DNA of 64,000 bases from Acridotheres tristis (taxonomy: Eukaryota > Chordata > Aves > Passeriformes > Sturnidae). The position numbers and the translations under genes are program-made. The DNA lies in the NCBI GenBank assembly GCA_037013685.1, contig CM072895.1:13490463-13554462 (forward strand), in the 5' to 3' direction. Positions 1 to 13,186 of the stretch are shown in pieces (position 1 is the stretch's first letter; each line of letters opens with the position of its first letter). The notes under the pieces are model-generated. The model was not told the origin of the DNA. It saw only the letters and a program-made list of their open reading frames with translations, and ran no database searches.

Positions 1-229
1 TTAGCAAACACAGGATGTGTACAAACTGATATAAAGCACAAGTGTTCCCGAGCAGGTTTATCCTTATATCTGATATTTGTTTAATCGTGTTTCAATAAAT
101 TTGTATACCAGCAGTAATTAGTTGTTCCAAAATTCCTAATGACGTGGAATGAAAATATTATGTAACTTTTTTTCTTAAATACACATTTAGGATGAATTAG
201 AAACAATCCAATCACTTTCATGTATGCTG

Positions 230-335
230 TAAAATCATTCAGGACAATAGTCTTAGGCACATGGTGTAACTCCTGGGTATGTCCTACACAGGGCTAAGAG
301 TGGGTCCCTTCCAACTCAGCATATTCTGTGATTCC
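230..335 (+). mobile_element. CR1 LINE, 3' end fragment
   Basis: This is the extreme 3' end of a CR1 non-LTR retrotransposon, 5'-truncated as nearly all avian copies are. The run GGCACATGGTGTAACTCC, then GTCCTACACAGGGC, then GGGTCCCTTCCAACTC and ATTCTGTGATTC matches the order of blocks in avian CR1 3' UTRs as I remember them. About 17 bases of the usual block before GGGTCCC appear to be missing. CR1 copies end in a short repeated octamer rather than poly-A, and ATTCTGTG at 323-330 is one such unit. The left boundary is uncertain because the sequence fades into unique DNA around 190-240. It carries no coding sequence. The subfamily cannot be settled by eye. Confidence 0.8.
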
Positions 336-3269
336 TCTTTGAAAAAAATCACAAAACATTTCAGCTATATCACCTAAAATCACCTAAAGAAAAAAAATGT
401 GCACTTAAATTACTTAGAAACAAACCAACCCTGCAAGTGGTTTGAAAAATGACTGGTCTGGTTCAGTGCCTACTGAACTTTCACATAAGTGTACAGTAGA
501 CACCAAGCCCTTTACACTGAAAATGTCTTAGATGCTTAGGAATTATGTCTGGATTAAAATATTGCCAGTACATTTTATCTGTGGAGAAATTTGCGATTCA
601 CAGTGTGACATATTCAAGAAATCAGAAAAGAAAATTAAGCACGTATTGTATGGATAAAAGCCTTACTAAACTCTGGACAAGATTTCCAAAAGCAACTGGT
701 AATGTAAAGACTGTTCTTTAAAGAAAGAAGAGATAATATTTAAAGAGGTCCATCCAAGGAAGATGAGACTTCTCCTTTTCTGAAAAACCAATCTTTCAAC
801 AGACATTTTTTGAAAGTTGGGTCTCTAAAATTGCTAATCCCTTCCACAACCTTGTCTAGCAGTTAGCATTAATCACTGCAGACTGTATGCCATTTGTCTC
901 TGAGTCTGCTACAGAGTTTACTGCATCTGTGAGAATTTTGTCTTTTGAATGCAAAAGGATGCTGTGGGCTCCTAAATACTGGGTTTCTGGTATAATGTAT
1001 TACTTCAGACGCAGTTCTGTTTCAGTAAATATGAGGGCACTGATAGTTAAAAGGCCTCTGCATTTAAAGTGATCATCTATAATTCCACTGAAAATGCAAT
1101 TAAAGTTTAAGGAGGATGTCAAAACAGGAGAAGTATAAATATTTATATAGAAAGTAATTTCCCTATTTCCACGAGTTATTTCCCTTCAGTAATGTCGATG
1201 TGCAAAACCAAACTACTGTGATTGAAAGGGCCAGAACATGCCTACATATGCATGCACAGATTTGTATATATGGATGCTAAAGGAGTTACAGGTTATTCTT
1301 AACTTTTTATGCCCTTAGAGCTATCCTGACTCACCTGGAGTTCTCTGTACCTACTTTATCTCAAACCTATATGGCTTGGGGCAAACTAAAACAGAGGCAG
1401 TGAGATGTCATGCAAACACATTTTGTTGGCATTCAGGAGTGCCTGCAACTATATAATTTTATACTGGCAAATTATTAAACCATTCCCTGCCTTCCTGCAT
1501 CAGCTTAATTTGGATCAACCAGCCAAGTTAATTGTTACCAACCTCCTTGGACAAACATGTATTAGATCCAAGAAAAATAATTTATCTGTACAAAATATGG
1601 CTTTTTTGGTTGGGTTTTTTGTTTAGTTTTTATTGTTGTTGTTTTGTTGTTGTTGTTGTTTTTTGGGGTTGTTTGTTTGTTTGTTTTAATACTGGACATA
1701 GAGGAAAAGCAATCGAGTGCACTTGCACTAGGTTTTATTATTGAAAACACAACTGTGATGTTGCCTCTAGGTGGGCTTTACATCTTTACTCATTTTAATA
1801 CTGAATGCAAATATGACACCATGAGGGAAACATCTGGGTTTCCTCCTCATATAGGAAGGTCTCACTGAGTGCATTTACAGAACTCTACATGGATAAAATA
1901 GGTATTATGAACTATATTTCTTTTATGACATGAAACCTAACAGTGAAAAGGAGTGTGTACAAAAATATCATTAATCCCTTGGTGATTTGGTCTTCACACT
2001 GTCAAAAGGTTTTCTGCAGAATCAGAGGTTCATTAAAAATACAGTCACTAGTAATTTCTTTGACAAAGAGAGTCTCCTGCATAAATTAATGATGCACTCT
2101 TGTATTCTTTCAGCCTGTCCTCCAGGAACAGCAGAAGGAGCCCGCAAGCTTCACAGCATACAAGTAACAGTAAAGGTGCAAACTGTATCCCCCATTCATC
2201 TTAATGATGTGTTAACTTCTAATCCTAGTTGGGACCATTAAAATACTGGATTCTTTATGTGGAGCTTTGAAGAACTTCCTTAACCCTTGCATTGCCTTGG
2301 CATCAGATCTCCTGGTGTGCCTGTTCATTACACAGCATACGTTATTACTATCTTTATTGTTACTATGTGATATACATAAATAAAGCCTTGAGTGAAAAAG
2401 TGAGCTATGAGTTAAACAAGTTGTCTTCTTCAAATACCCGTTTGAATAAATTGAGAAAAAACTTTCTGAGGAATCAAGAGGTAGTGTTCTGATAAAGCAG
2501 TGAAGTGGGAATTTTAGATGCTTTACTTGCTGGTGGATATAAACCTCTTCATATGACCTTGGGAAGGTCACCTGCTCCCTCATTACCCTCATTTGAGACT
2601 ATGCTCATAACAAAAAGAATCAGAATAATAAGTACTCTACCACAACTTACAAGTGTGCTGTGGGGAAAAATGAGGCTCTAAGTAGCTGATGAATGCTGCA
2701 GAGAAGACCACAGATAAATCATTAAAATGTAGACGTCAAAGTAATTTTAAGGTGCAATTGGTAAAAGAAAATAAATTACATTAAAAGCAAAGAGGTGAAA
2801 TAATCTGAGTTATATAATTTTTTTCTGCATATTTGTGGGTTAAACATTAGATACTTCCTTATGCACAAAAGTTCCCTGGACCAAGGCCATAAGGGTCTTT
2901 ACAAAGACAAGATAAATTCTTCAGTAGCACAGATGAGAAAATATGAGATGGTGACCTCTCCTCATGACCTTAAACTAAGAAAATCCGTTGAGTCTTGAAC
3001 AGCATCATGAAACAAAAATTCAAAGCAACTTTTGTATAATTCCAATCAGAAAAATATAATTATGATTTAGACAAATAATGTCACAGAAATGATGTTTCTC
3101 CCCACTAGCAAACTGCTTAGGCCCCCAGTTCAAGTGAAAATCCATGTAAACCACCTGAGTTGAGATTGTTAGATTAAAGCTGGGAATGCACCCCTCCAAA
3201 CAAGGGTTCTGAACAAAGCACACCCCATGGGTATTATATCCCCAAACTCAGAATGAGGATATAACTGGG
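336..3269. other. Unique AT-rich non-coding DNA
   Basis: Apart from the T/G-rich tract at 1601-1689, I see no gene, RNA or repeat here. Open frames of 60-126 codons overlap each other on opposite strands without recognisable domains. One short stretch near 2111-2175 sits behind a pyrimidine run ending in CAG and could be mistaken for an exon, but its downstream donor is poor and the peptide is unfamiliar. Confidence 0.6.
1601..1689. repeat. T/G-rich low-complexity tract (GTT and GTTT repeats)
   Basis: On the plus strand the tract is almost wholly T and G: GTT trimers, then a T run with GGGG, then GTTT tetramers. Read on the minus strand it is an A/C-rich tract of AAC and AAAC units. Open frames across it on both strands (Phe/Val-rich on plus, Lys/Asn/Thr-rich on minus) are by-products of the repeat. 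It may be the degenerate tail of an old retroposed element, but no body is recognisable on either side. Confidence 0.85.
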
Positions 3270-3405
3270 GAGCAGAAATTAGCTCAGTTGGTTACAGCTC
3301 TGTGCTAATAACATCAAGGTCAGGACTGATCTGTCTATGGCAATTTGAGTTGGGTTTGGTGATCCTTGAAGGTCTCTTCCAACTCAGAAAATTTTGTGAA
3401 ACCTG
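3270..3405 (+). mobile_element. TguSINE1-like tRNA-Ile SINE with CR1-type tail
   Basis: This is a short retroposon with two parts. The head derives from tRNA-Ile(AAT): a polymerase III A box TAGCTCAGTTGG at 3280-3291, an anticodon loop CTAATAA at 3305-3311 with anticodon AAT at 3307-3309, and a decayed B box GGACTGATCTG at 3323-3333. The tail is CR1-like: GATCCTTGAAGGTCTCTTCC from 3361, AACTCAG, then a degraded terminal ATTTTGTGA. A tRNA-Ile head joined to a CR1 tail is the structure described for TguSINE1 of zebra finch and other songbirds, which is thought to move using CR1 machinery. The changed acceptor region, B box and terminal repeat indicate a fixed, inactive copy. It is not a functional tRNA gene: no 3' acceptor stem closes after the B box. 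Confidence 0.85.
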
Positions 3406-6400
3406 TGGAATAGGTAATGGAGAGTGGGGAAATTTAGGGCTAAATTATAGAGAATTCTGCATGTGAGAAGAAAGAAAATTTAAAACAGGTATAGGTTCAA
3501 CATCTTAAGCAGTTAACATGATTTGGGCATCTGGCTCTGAAAGCCTGTTTGCAAACACAGATTTCAAAGGAAGGGAGGCATCTTGGCCTGATTCATCTTC
3601 TGGAAGCAATAACATCAGCTACTTTTGCATCTAAACTTTATCCTCCATTACCCAAATGTTTGTTTCATCTGACTTGACTGTTTTCTGACTGGCTTGGACA
3701 CCTCATTTAGATGCCTCTTTTCAGTTTCATCTATAAGGACTCAGTTTCCTCCAGGCATGTTATAACTGAGATTTGATACCCAGCTTGGGTGTGGAAATCC
3801 CATGAGTGAGAGAAATGCCCTTACAAATTTTGGTCTGCATATGTGTGCAAGTATGAGCAGTTCTGTTGTTTCTTACTCTGGTAAATGGGATCATCAGAAG
3901 GTAAAGGTAATCTCCTTATAAGTTCCCATCATCAATAAGGAAAAAAAATTGGATTATTTCTTTGAATCTGATCTTCCTTGCTTTATTAGGTCCAATGGGC
4001 TACACAGAAATTATTTCTAACCTGTGTTCTTAGTGTGTGTCCCTTTATTCTGTTTTTCCTTTGAACTTCCTATGTTCTTCTGCATAAAAGTAAAATTTTT
4101 CATTCATCATTAAGCTTGTCTAGCCACAATGTGGGTTGAAATCCTCAAAAAAATTTTCAGGCTGCACAGTTGGAGGAAACTACCTTTGCTGCACACATTG
4201 ATTATGACTTCATTATTTGAGGGATCTACTGAAATTCTCTACTGTGTTACCATACTTTTCACAGCCTGGTTTATTTATTCTCTTTTAGGTAATAGAGAGT
4301 CTTGGGCTGGCCCCCATTAATGTCAGACAGGACTAATTTCACCAAGAGAAAAAGGTTGGACATTTTATTACTGGTATAAATAAAACTGGGATCAGTACCT
4401 CAAGATCCACTATTCCTTGAGCATCTTATTATTTCCCACAAAAGCTGTTATTTCCAGGGGGTGTAAAAGTCATCTTTGTCATTTGGAAGATTTTGAATGA
4501 AGCCTTATCCACCTGAACAGCCTTACACAGATTCTGAAATATGACCAGTTTTTCTCCTTCCAGCTACTGACATCTTGGCAGGGTATGAATACTAAACTGT
4601 GGTGGGAGAAGCTTCATTTTGTCTGATATTATCTGTTCCTTTTCATTTTCTCCTTCTTGATATGTTCTTTAATACACGTATTTTTCTTAGATTCACTGAA
4701 AAAGGACATTTTCATTATTACTAACTAATCATGGTTGAGCATCCTATTACACTTCAGCAGCTAAGTTTAGGTCTAAAGTACTTAAATCATAATAACCCAC
4801 CAACCTCCAGTGAGAAACTAATGAAATTATTAAACTGTTTACTCGTTTTGAAGGATCTGGTGTAAGATCAGCATGAAGGTTTCCAAGGTAAGCAACCATT
4901 CTTACTTGGAGTCGTATTCATGCTGTGTTTGCTGCATTTGATTATGAAGCCAAATACAAACCACACTTCAGAGGCAACACGAGTGACTCAGGGTTGGTAT
5001 TTTTTGTCTTGGGGTGCTGTCAAGGAAGAGAAATCCTGTGGAAGGCAAGAAGTGAAACCTGGCTTGTCTCTGTGTTACTGATCTCTTCTGCATGTATTCA
5101 AACAATTGAAAGCCTTTTGATGAGATTTTCTTTAAGTTAAAAAAAGTTATTGTTCTGCTTTACTCACTCCTCGGTATGAAGACAATGCTCAGCTCTCCTT
5201 TGTAATTAATTTTGTGATGGCTGTGATTTTAATACAGAGATTTTAACTCAAAGGTTTTAACCCTTTTTGATGAGAAACTATTTTTTTTTCTTAAGCACAA
5301 ATACCAAAGCAAAATCACTTCAAAGAGAAACTTTCACCACGAGTAAAAAGTCCTGAATCTGAAGCAATTCCTCTGATTTTATTGCAGGTTTTTAAAGTTC
5401 TTTTCTCTATTATATCAGATGATTGTGCTTCAGGAAAAATAGGCTACATTTCAATGCTTATAAGACAACATTTTATTTAACTACGAACTAATTGTACAAG
5501 AAAAATATAAACAAAGGATTAAAAAATTGCAAATCTTGAAAGAAGTTCTCAAATTATTCATGTGTATTTTAATATTAGCCTAGAAATTTTATAAAAATAC
5601 TCCTCCTGTTCTCAAATGATTTTTCCTTTCTTATGATCTTAAACCTTTATTTTTCACAAGAATAACAGCGTTTAATTCAGAGTTACACTGCTTGCAAGCA
5701 GGAGCAGAATTAAGCCTCCAAGCTCTCTTGCTTTCTGGAATTATGTCTCAGGGTTTTTAAAACTGCTTTTCTCAAAAGTCTTTAAAGAATATCTTTCAGT
5801 AAATAAAAGCTCTTGTGCCCTTGCCTTCCAGTTACTGCTTCAGGTGTCTAGACATCTCCTTGGAGGCTTTTGCTGCTCTGTCTACTGCAATTCATTTCAA
5901 ATCAGGAGAGTAATCACAGCAAACATGCTATGGAAATAGATCTCACAGCCATGGCCTGATGAGCTGGACACACCCCCAGGTGTGCCTTTGCTCAGTGGGA
6001 CAGTCCCAGGAGGAATATCCCTTCGGAGGGAACAAAGGAGAATGCAGGTGAGGGCAGGGAAACAAATATCCGTTGTTTAATACATGTGTGCAATATTTGT
6101 AAAACAGGCTTGTGCAATAGACTTGGGCAGATACTGATTTAATGTCAAATTATTTTCATTTACAGCAGTGAAGCAGACCGACTCTGGATATTTTTTTACT
6201 TCAAAGTTATTTTAAAAATGTTATTAGTTCTACAAATTCTTTGGAAAATGTCATAAATATATGCATATAACATTTAGGCAGATTTTTTTTACTGGAAACC
6301 TCTTCTTGACAGAGATTTTATATCATTGTTAATTAACAATTTCTATAAACATTTATGATAAAAGACCACTTTTATATGAGAAAAAGAAATCACCTAGTTC

Positions 6401-7718
6401 TGATGAGATTTACAGTATATCCACAGATAGAAGAAAATCTACAAGTGTCCATATTTCAAGAAAAACACAGCTTCTAAATTGGGAGGCACAAAATTACAGA
6501 CATAAAAAACATTTTTTTCTTCAATAAAAAGGTCAGGAAAAAAAATGTTGGGACGTTCATCAATTTGATTGTGATAACAGGTACATCCCTAGAGACTGTT
6601 TCTGAAAAATCCATCCAGGATATTTGCACTTCCCGTGGGCAGGCTGCTTCCCACTGTAAACAGCATGAATCCTTCCACCGACTTCAGTGGGAGCTGACAA
6701 AGGGTTTTACTCATGGTAAGAGATAAACTTTTCAAGGTCTTGAAAGCACAAAGGTCTGCTTTTCTGCACCCTTATAGACCACCAGGCTAACTGAGAATGT
6801 TTCCTAAGAGCTAACCTCTGCTGTTTGATTTCGTTTCCTGAGGCTCACATCACCTCATTACCACTGGCTGTTTGATTTAAAAATAAGCAGGACTGGCAGG
6901 TTCTGGCTAGTGACAATTTTGTCAGACTTGAATTTACTTCCCTTTCCTCTTAGAACAGAGGAGCCACTTTTCTTTCTGATGACTGCCTATAGATATTTAC
7001 CAGGTTGATTTCATTTTCTTCTGCTGCAAAGGAAAAAAATAAGTATGACCTTCCAGCAGACAAAGGTGAAGCTTCTGGGATTTTTTCTTCTTTCATTTTA
7101 TGCAGAGATGCTACTGATTTTGGAGATATTCCCTATATGTATATAAAACAAAAAATAATTCTGAAAAGAGTAGGAAATGTCGAAAGGGAAATAACTGCTG
7201 TATTCCCAATAGCAGCTTTCAGGAATGCAGAGAGTTACATTTATTTACTGGTAGAAGCCCTCAGTTCCAGCCAGTCATTTAATGCTGTGTGTCAATACTT
7301 CATAAAGGTACCCCAGATAATGAAATATTTCTAGAAAATGATTCTTCTTGTAATCTCTAGGTGACTCTGGTTTGTTTTTTTTCCTTTTGTTTTGAGCTTA
7401 ATTTTTTTTTTTGTACACACCTTCTGTTTGATCTTTTAAGAGCTATCTCTCGTCTCAGGATAGCTACTTAAGACCAATTTTTTTTCATTTCTATGAATAA
7501 TTAATCCTTAACCCTTATTGTGTTTCTCTGAATTACATTATAAGGTGAGCTTCAGATGATATTTCTGAAATGAACTTCTCACACATTGTCCAAACAAAAT
7601 CTTATACTGAAATTGGTCTCTAAAACCTAGTCAGGGATTAAAAAGACAAAAATATAGAACTGTAAAATGCAAAAGAAAACTTAAAATATTAAATCAATAA
7701 TTATATTTCAATAAAACA
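3406..7718. other. Unique AT-rich non-coding DNA
   Basis: I recognise no gene, RNA or transposon in this 4.3 kb. The longest open frame (109 codons, 7005-7334, plus) resembles no family I know and has no start context or splice structure that supports it. Short A and T runs occur, for example near 5280, 6500-6545 and 7375-7410. Confidence 0.55.
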
Positions 7719-7788
7719 GATGAGATGAGATGAGATGAGATGAGATGAGATGAGATGAGATGAGATGAGATGAGATGATGAGATGAGA
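7719..7788. repeat. Pentanucleotide microsatellite (ATGAG)n
   Basis: Eleven uninterrupted ATGAG units run from 7720 to 7774. A three-base partial unit (ATG) follows, then two more full units to 7787. The near-absence of point mutations suggests a young, possibly length-variable locus. No host element is visible beside it. Confidence 0.97.
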
Positions 7789-10700
7789 CATCCTGAAAAA
7801 ATACAAGTATGTAGCTCTTTCCAGGAGATTGCCACACTGATCACTGAAATGATGCTACTAACAGAGATTTTTTGTTTGTTTATTTTTTAATCATAGTGAT
7901 TCAGATACAGCTTTGAAATTGGAAGCTGTTCCTCATGAAACTAATATTTGATTATTTTCTACATGTAAGGCACAGCAAAATTCCAGTCCCTAGGATTTTT
8001 GAGAACACATACCCCATAGCTGGAGGATCTGAATGACTGAAGGAGAACCACATCAGAAAAAGATATTAATGTGTTTGGAGATAAGCACTAGAGATACTCC
8101 ACTGGAGTGACAAGTTTTACAGTGAAAGAAATGGCAAGTAGAAGTTGAAACTAAAGCTTTCTCTTAAAGTTATGATAGTGTATGATTGCATGCTATTTTT
8201 CTTTTAAAATACACTTTTGTTCTCCATATATACAACTTTTTTCCCACAAATAATATGCTCGTTGAAAAACTGGACAATGAGTATAGTGTTAAGTGTTACT
8301 ACATACTCAACAAATATTTCAACAGAAAAATAAATTTAAAAAATTCTAATCCTTCTTGATTATCTAGAAACCAAGGGAAATGCTAATGGAAAGATTATGA
8401 AAAAAATCCAAAATTATTATGATTTTGCATTAAAATGCTAAGATTTCTATTTGCCTAAAGCTTACCTCTCCTCTTCAAATAATAAACTTAACTTTTATTT
8501 TTTTTTATTCTCTACAATAACAGCAGTAATATTTTTGCAAAATACTTAATTTCTAACTAATATGTTTTGGTCATTGATCAGAACAAGATCAATTTAATTA
8601 GATCAAACTAATGACCTTCAAGGTACCCAAATCAAGTCAGGAGGGAAATAAAAGAACTTGTGTAGTTAATCATCAGTAATTTCTTTCTTTCCTTATATTG
8701 GCTGAGGATGTTTTCATAAGATTTCAGCCCTGGTTTGTAGAACAACCTAACCAAACCAAAGGAAACAATGCATGCCGGGCCTGTTATGGCCTGATTTCAT
8801 TGACATTTCCTCTGGGAGGGCATAATTCCAAACCTAGACTCACTAACCTTTTGTTCAGATACTTGCAGTACTAGAAACACCTTCTAAAATCTTGCTGATT
8901 ATGATCATCTTTGGGCTGACTTAAAAAAGCATATTAAAACAAAACAAAGGAGGTGTTACCCAGGCACCTTCACATTCTTTTCCTTTTTTTAGCTTGGACA
9001 GAATGCACCAGCCTCACTGGCTGGTGATTTGCAGAGGCTGTACAGAGATTGCCTTTGAAATTTTAATTGATTTTTTTAGAGTGAAAAAGTTTTTTCACAC
9101 CTTAGATTTAATGCCACGTGGTATAGCTCAGATAGGCTCATGTCAACACTGCCACCTGATCTTAAGATTGAAGCTGGTGCCATGTATTAAATAAAGGAGA
9201 GCCCCATGTGAAACCATCTCTGGGAAGAAGCCTGGCCATGATGGTGAACCCAACAGAAGTGTTCCCAATAATCTGCAGATGTAGCAGCACATGAGGATAT
9301 AGCTGCTTTCACATAAAGTCATCTATTAAGGGCACAGATAAGTCTGACCTACTAATTAGTACCTGGACTTTCAAATTCCTAATGAAACCAGGAATGTGGT
9401 TAGGGACCACAGTATTTGCATCAACACATCTCAAAGTCAGATGTAACGAGCAAGATTATCAAGTTAACATTTTTTACCCACACAGTGACTTCTAAAAAAC
9501 CAGTTTCATGTCGTTAAATCTTCAGATCCTTATTTGAAGACAACAGAAAATCGAGGACAAACTCCTCCTTTTGTTATCCATTTCCAGTGGATGATTGCCT
9601 ACAAGTCAAAAGAAAAAAAGAGAAGATTTTAAAGAATAAAATATCTGCAATTTCTAATCTGAATTATTGTAGCATTAGATTTCCATCACTAGTTCTATCT
9701 TTACTTTTCTAATTCAAAAGAGCTTATTTCACCCTGGAAAGTACATACATATATGCTGCAATCAAATCAGCCTTCAAACTTGTTTTTGATAAACTAAACA
9801 GACCTGGCATTTACTCAAAGATTTGAATAATTTCTGTGACTTTTTTGTTCTTCATGTTTCCCAGATTTTAAACATCCTGTCGTGGAGTTAGGCTTGCCTG
9901 TCTTCCTGTGTCAGACTGGCTACATGGATAAAAACCACTTTCCTGTTTTCATGCTCCTGTTTAATCACAGGCAATATTGACTGCTTTTGCCACAGCATTG
10001 CTTTAGAATTTCATGTTAATTCTTTTTAGAGCATATGCTTTCCAGGACACACTGTGTTTTTCATCCTTTGTTCTTGCTGGATAGCTTTTTCATGACCTCA
10101 AATTAGTTTTTCTACACAGCCCAGGTCATCAAGCAATCTTGGTCCCTGTTAACTGCTCTCTTAATTATTTACCCTGCTGTCCTTTGTAACTGTGCTCAGT
10201 CGTGACTCAGAAATGACCTCTCCAGGCAGATGAAGCATGGATAACTTGCCTTCTGAGATACCAATCAAGTCCTCATTCCTGTGATGAGATGTACATTTGT
10301 GTGTGTGAGGGAATATGCACAGCTCACCCTGGGCAGAGGTGTGGCAGGGCTGTGAGTGCCATCCTCCCACAGTCCCAGCTGCCTTCATCAGCCAAACTGG
10401 TACCTGCCCTGGGCAGGTGGCATCTGCTCCTGCCCACAGCCACCAGGGAGCAGGTCACTTGTAAATGTTCATCCTTTTTTATTTGTTTTTTTTTATTGTT
10501 CATGTCTTTTTCCAACAACAATCTGATATTTATGAAATTTGATCACCTTCTGCAACTGTGTGAAAATGTCAGCCTATCGATTAGTCATGGGCTGTTGATT
10601 GTAAGGATTCACTCAAAGGCTCAGTATTCATCATTCATTATCTGAGTGGTGTGGCCAGGCGTCCGAGTCAAATAACATTTTTACTTTTCCCTGATTGATT

Positions 10701-12978
10701 AATTGACCTTTTAAAAACTTCTTAAGGCTTCTTTCCAAAGCAAAATTTTGCACATGAGAGATAGAGAAGATTCTTTCTTCTGTATTTTCTGCTTAAGAGA
10801 GATGCTGTGAAATAAACTGCCAAGGCACATCCCAGGTAAAGGTGAGGAACAGCTCAGAAAGGAAGGAGTGGTTAAGAGGAACATAAATCAAAATTTTGTA
10901 GAAAATAACTTGCTTTGTCAAGAAAACGGACAATGTTATTCAGTATTTATGTTATCCCAGCCACATTAAAAAAAAAAATAAGATAAAGATATTTTTTATT
11001 GAACTGATTCAATACAGATCCCCAGGCATTTTGTCACTGTCTTTAAGGTCCCTTTTTTTTTGTTCTTTTTCACCTTTCTGACATGATGTTTCAACTTAAC
11101 TGCAGAAGACAGTAGAAATCTTCTGGAATTTATTATAGCATTTATTCACACAGACATTGTGTACTGTATCAGAAACCATTTTTTTTTTAACTCTTCCACC
11201 TAGCCATGGGCTAGCAGTGAAAATTCACCCTCTGGACAGTGTCTCGCACATATGAAGGACATAGGGAGAAAACACTTCATTTCACAGTCACCTTTCATTA
11301 GGTCAGTAGCTTAAATACAGTACTTTATCAAAGGCAATTAAAGAATTAGTCAGTATGTAACAAAAGTGCCTCTCCTTTCTCCATATGCTCCTCTCTCATA
11401 CCCAACATATTATCTTAAAAGGATCTGCATGACTTGCTCACTGGTCTTGGGCTAGAATTTCAGGTGTGGGATAAGAAGGCTTATGGGTATATTTTATTAT
11501 TTAAATCTTCATAAATAGCAAAGCAATTTATAATAATGCATTACAAGTCCCCAGAGTTCCCACCTACATTCCAGCTCTCACAGTTCTTTCCCATTTTCTA
11601 AGTGCCTGGGGAAAAGTGAGTCCTGCCATATCAGTAATCTGATGACAGGGAAGTAACATCACTGATTCTGACAACAGAAGCAGATGAATTGTGAGAAACC
11701 TGAATTATCAGATCTTTAAAATGTGACACCAAGCTTTCATCAACTTAATTCATTAGCTGGTGTAAGTGCTTAGGAAGATAACTTGTTTGGACCTTTGCTC
11801 TGTGTTGTTTACATTGTGCTGTGGGCTCTTCCTATGGAAATGACTGCATGTATTGACCAGGAGATCCTGAGAAACTAACACTGGGTCCAGTATGCTATAA
11901 ATGCTGCAAATCCAACAAATAAATGCAACAAATATCGATTCTTTTATGTCTCAGGAAATATTTTTCCTTATTGCATCAAGGTTTTCTAGACATAATTTCC
12001 ATGATCACTTCCTTCTAATTTCAGAGGACTAAGTATGAATCCATAGGTTGATATGTATCTATTTAAGAGAGCCTTTCAGTGCTACAAGATATTGTTAATC
12101 ACTCAGGTAAGCTCAGTGGTAATACAAGTTCCTACAGACGGTCTCCAGAAGTCTTCTAATCATGTTTTATGGCACCAACGTTTTTAGTTTACAGTGCTGC
12201 ACTGGATTCTTTGGAAGAATATGTTAAAATTGTCAGTTTCTAAAACACTATACCATTTTTCAAAACTTTCTGGTCAAGAGGAGTTATCTATGTCTTTGAG
12301 AAATCTTTGAAAAGGCTGTCCTGACTAATAATTTCCCAGTGGTGGTAGCACAGGAGTTTCTGCATGTGCATACAGTAAACAATTAATTTTCAGTGTGCTC
12401 AAAATAACTTTTTTTAATTGTTATCACTGACCATTACTAAAACTTTGTTGTTAAACTTCTTCAGTGATAGAAAAGGAGGTGGAAAGCCTGATAATCCGAT
12501 TTCTTAGATATTTCTTGTAACAGAAGGCATGTGCAGGACTCAGGTCGTATTTCCAGATGACTCAGTGAAAGATAATGCAAATAGATAGTACTTAAAAGAG
12601 TTGCATGGTTGCTTAAATTGTAGTCTGGAATTAAATTTGTGCCCTTAAGCCTCAGGACTAGGAGAGAAAGTTTTTCTGAGTGAAGATTAGATCAGGAGAA
12701 GGGAAAACTTCCCATAATATTACTGCTCAACATGTAAAAACCTGAAATCCAGAACTGATTTCTACATCATGTATCCCCATGGAAATGTGTTTTCCAGACC
12801 TGCAGGTAAATTGCTGCTGCTATTTGAGATATCTGCTAGAGGATGAATTCATCAAGATAAATGGATTGGTATGTTTTTAGAGATGTTTAATTCTGTGTAT
12901 AAGAGACCATCTGTTTTCTGATAAATGTACTTGCTCATCTTTTTGGGCAGGTTATTTTATTTGTCTTTTAAGCTTTAC
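7789..12978. other. Unique AT-rich non-coding DNA
   Basis: No gene or named repeat is recognised. Open frames of 60-118 codons near 8994-9194 and 10161-10645 overlap on opposite strands and carry no known domain. The stretch 10640-10740 has a block of TAAT/ATTA cores (TTGATTAATTGACC near 10695) and is treated in the findings as a possible conserved element. Confidence 0.55.
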
Positions 12979-13113
12979 TTCTTTTTTTTTTTTCTTTCTT
13001 TTTTTTTTTTTAGTAAACACATTTCAATAAACATCATAAAAAATAATCACAATCTGTAAATGAAAACCAACTTATGTATCTTTTTTTCTTTTTCCCTTTT
13101 TTTCTTTTCTTTG
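12979..13113. repeat. T-rich / polypyrimidine tracts
   Basis: Two pyrimidine runs (about 12981-13011 and 13080-13112), made of long T runs broken by single C bases, flank roughly 65 bases of AT-rich DNA. The first is followed by TAG, which superficially resembles a 3' splice site. The sequence after it, starting GTAAACAC, opens no credible exon. Confidence 0.85.
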
Positions 13114-13146
13114 AAAGTTTTCTTTTGCTTAGCTCTTCAGTTTTTT

Positions 13147-13186
13147 GGTTGGTTGGTTGGTTGGTTGATTGATTTGTTGGTTGGTT
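13147..13186. repeat. Tetranucleotide microsatellite (GGTT)n
   Basis: Five perfect GGTT units run from 13147 to 13166. Diverged units follow (GATT, GATT, TGTT) and then two more GGTT to 13186. The 74-codon plus-strand frame across it, with a Trp/Leu/Val run, is an artefact of the repeat. Confidence 0.95.

Noticed and set aside
2111..2175. Small coding exon after a pyrimidine run ending in CAG
   Set aside because: The possible donor is weak, the translated segment matches no family I recognise, and there is no partner exon.
3280..3340. Functional tRNA-Ile(AAT) gene
   Set aside because: The A box and anticodon loop look right, but the B box is degraded, the acceptor stem does not close, and a CR1-like tail follows. 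It is the head of a SINE.
9113..9190. Second tRNA-derived SINE (GGTATAGCTCAGATAGGC resembles an A box)
   Set aside because: No convincing B box or tail follows at the right distance. A single short match is expected by chance in 64 kb.
12979..13013. 3' splice site (long polypyrimidine tract followed by TAG)
   Set aside because: The sequence after it quickly meets stops in most frames and is AT-rich. The tract is one of several T-rich runs in the area.
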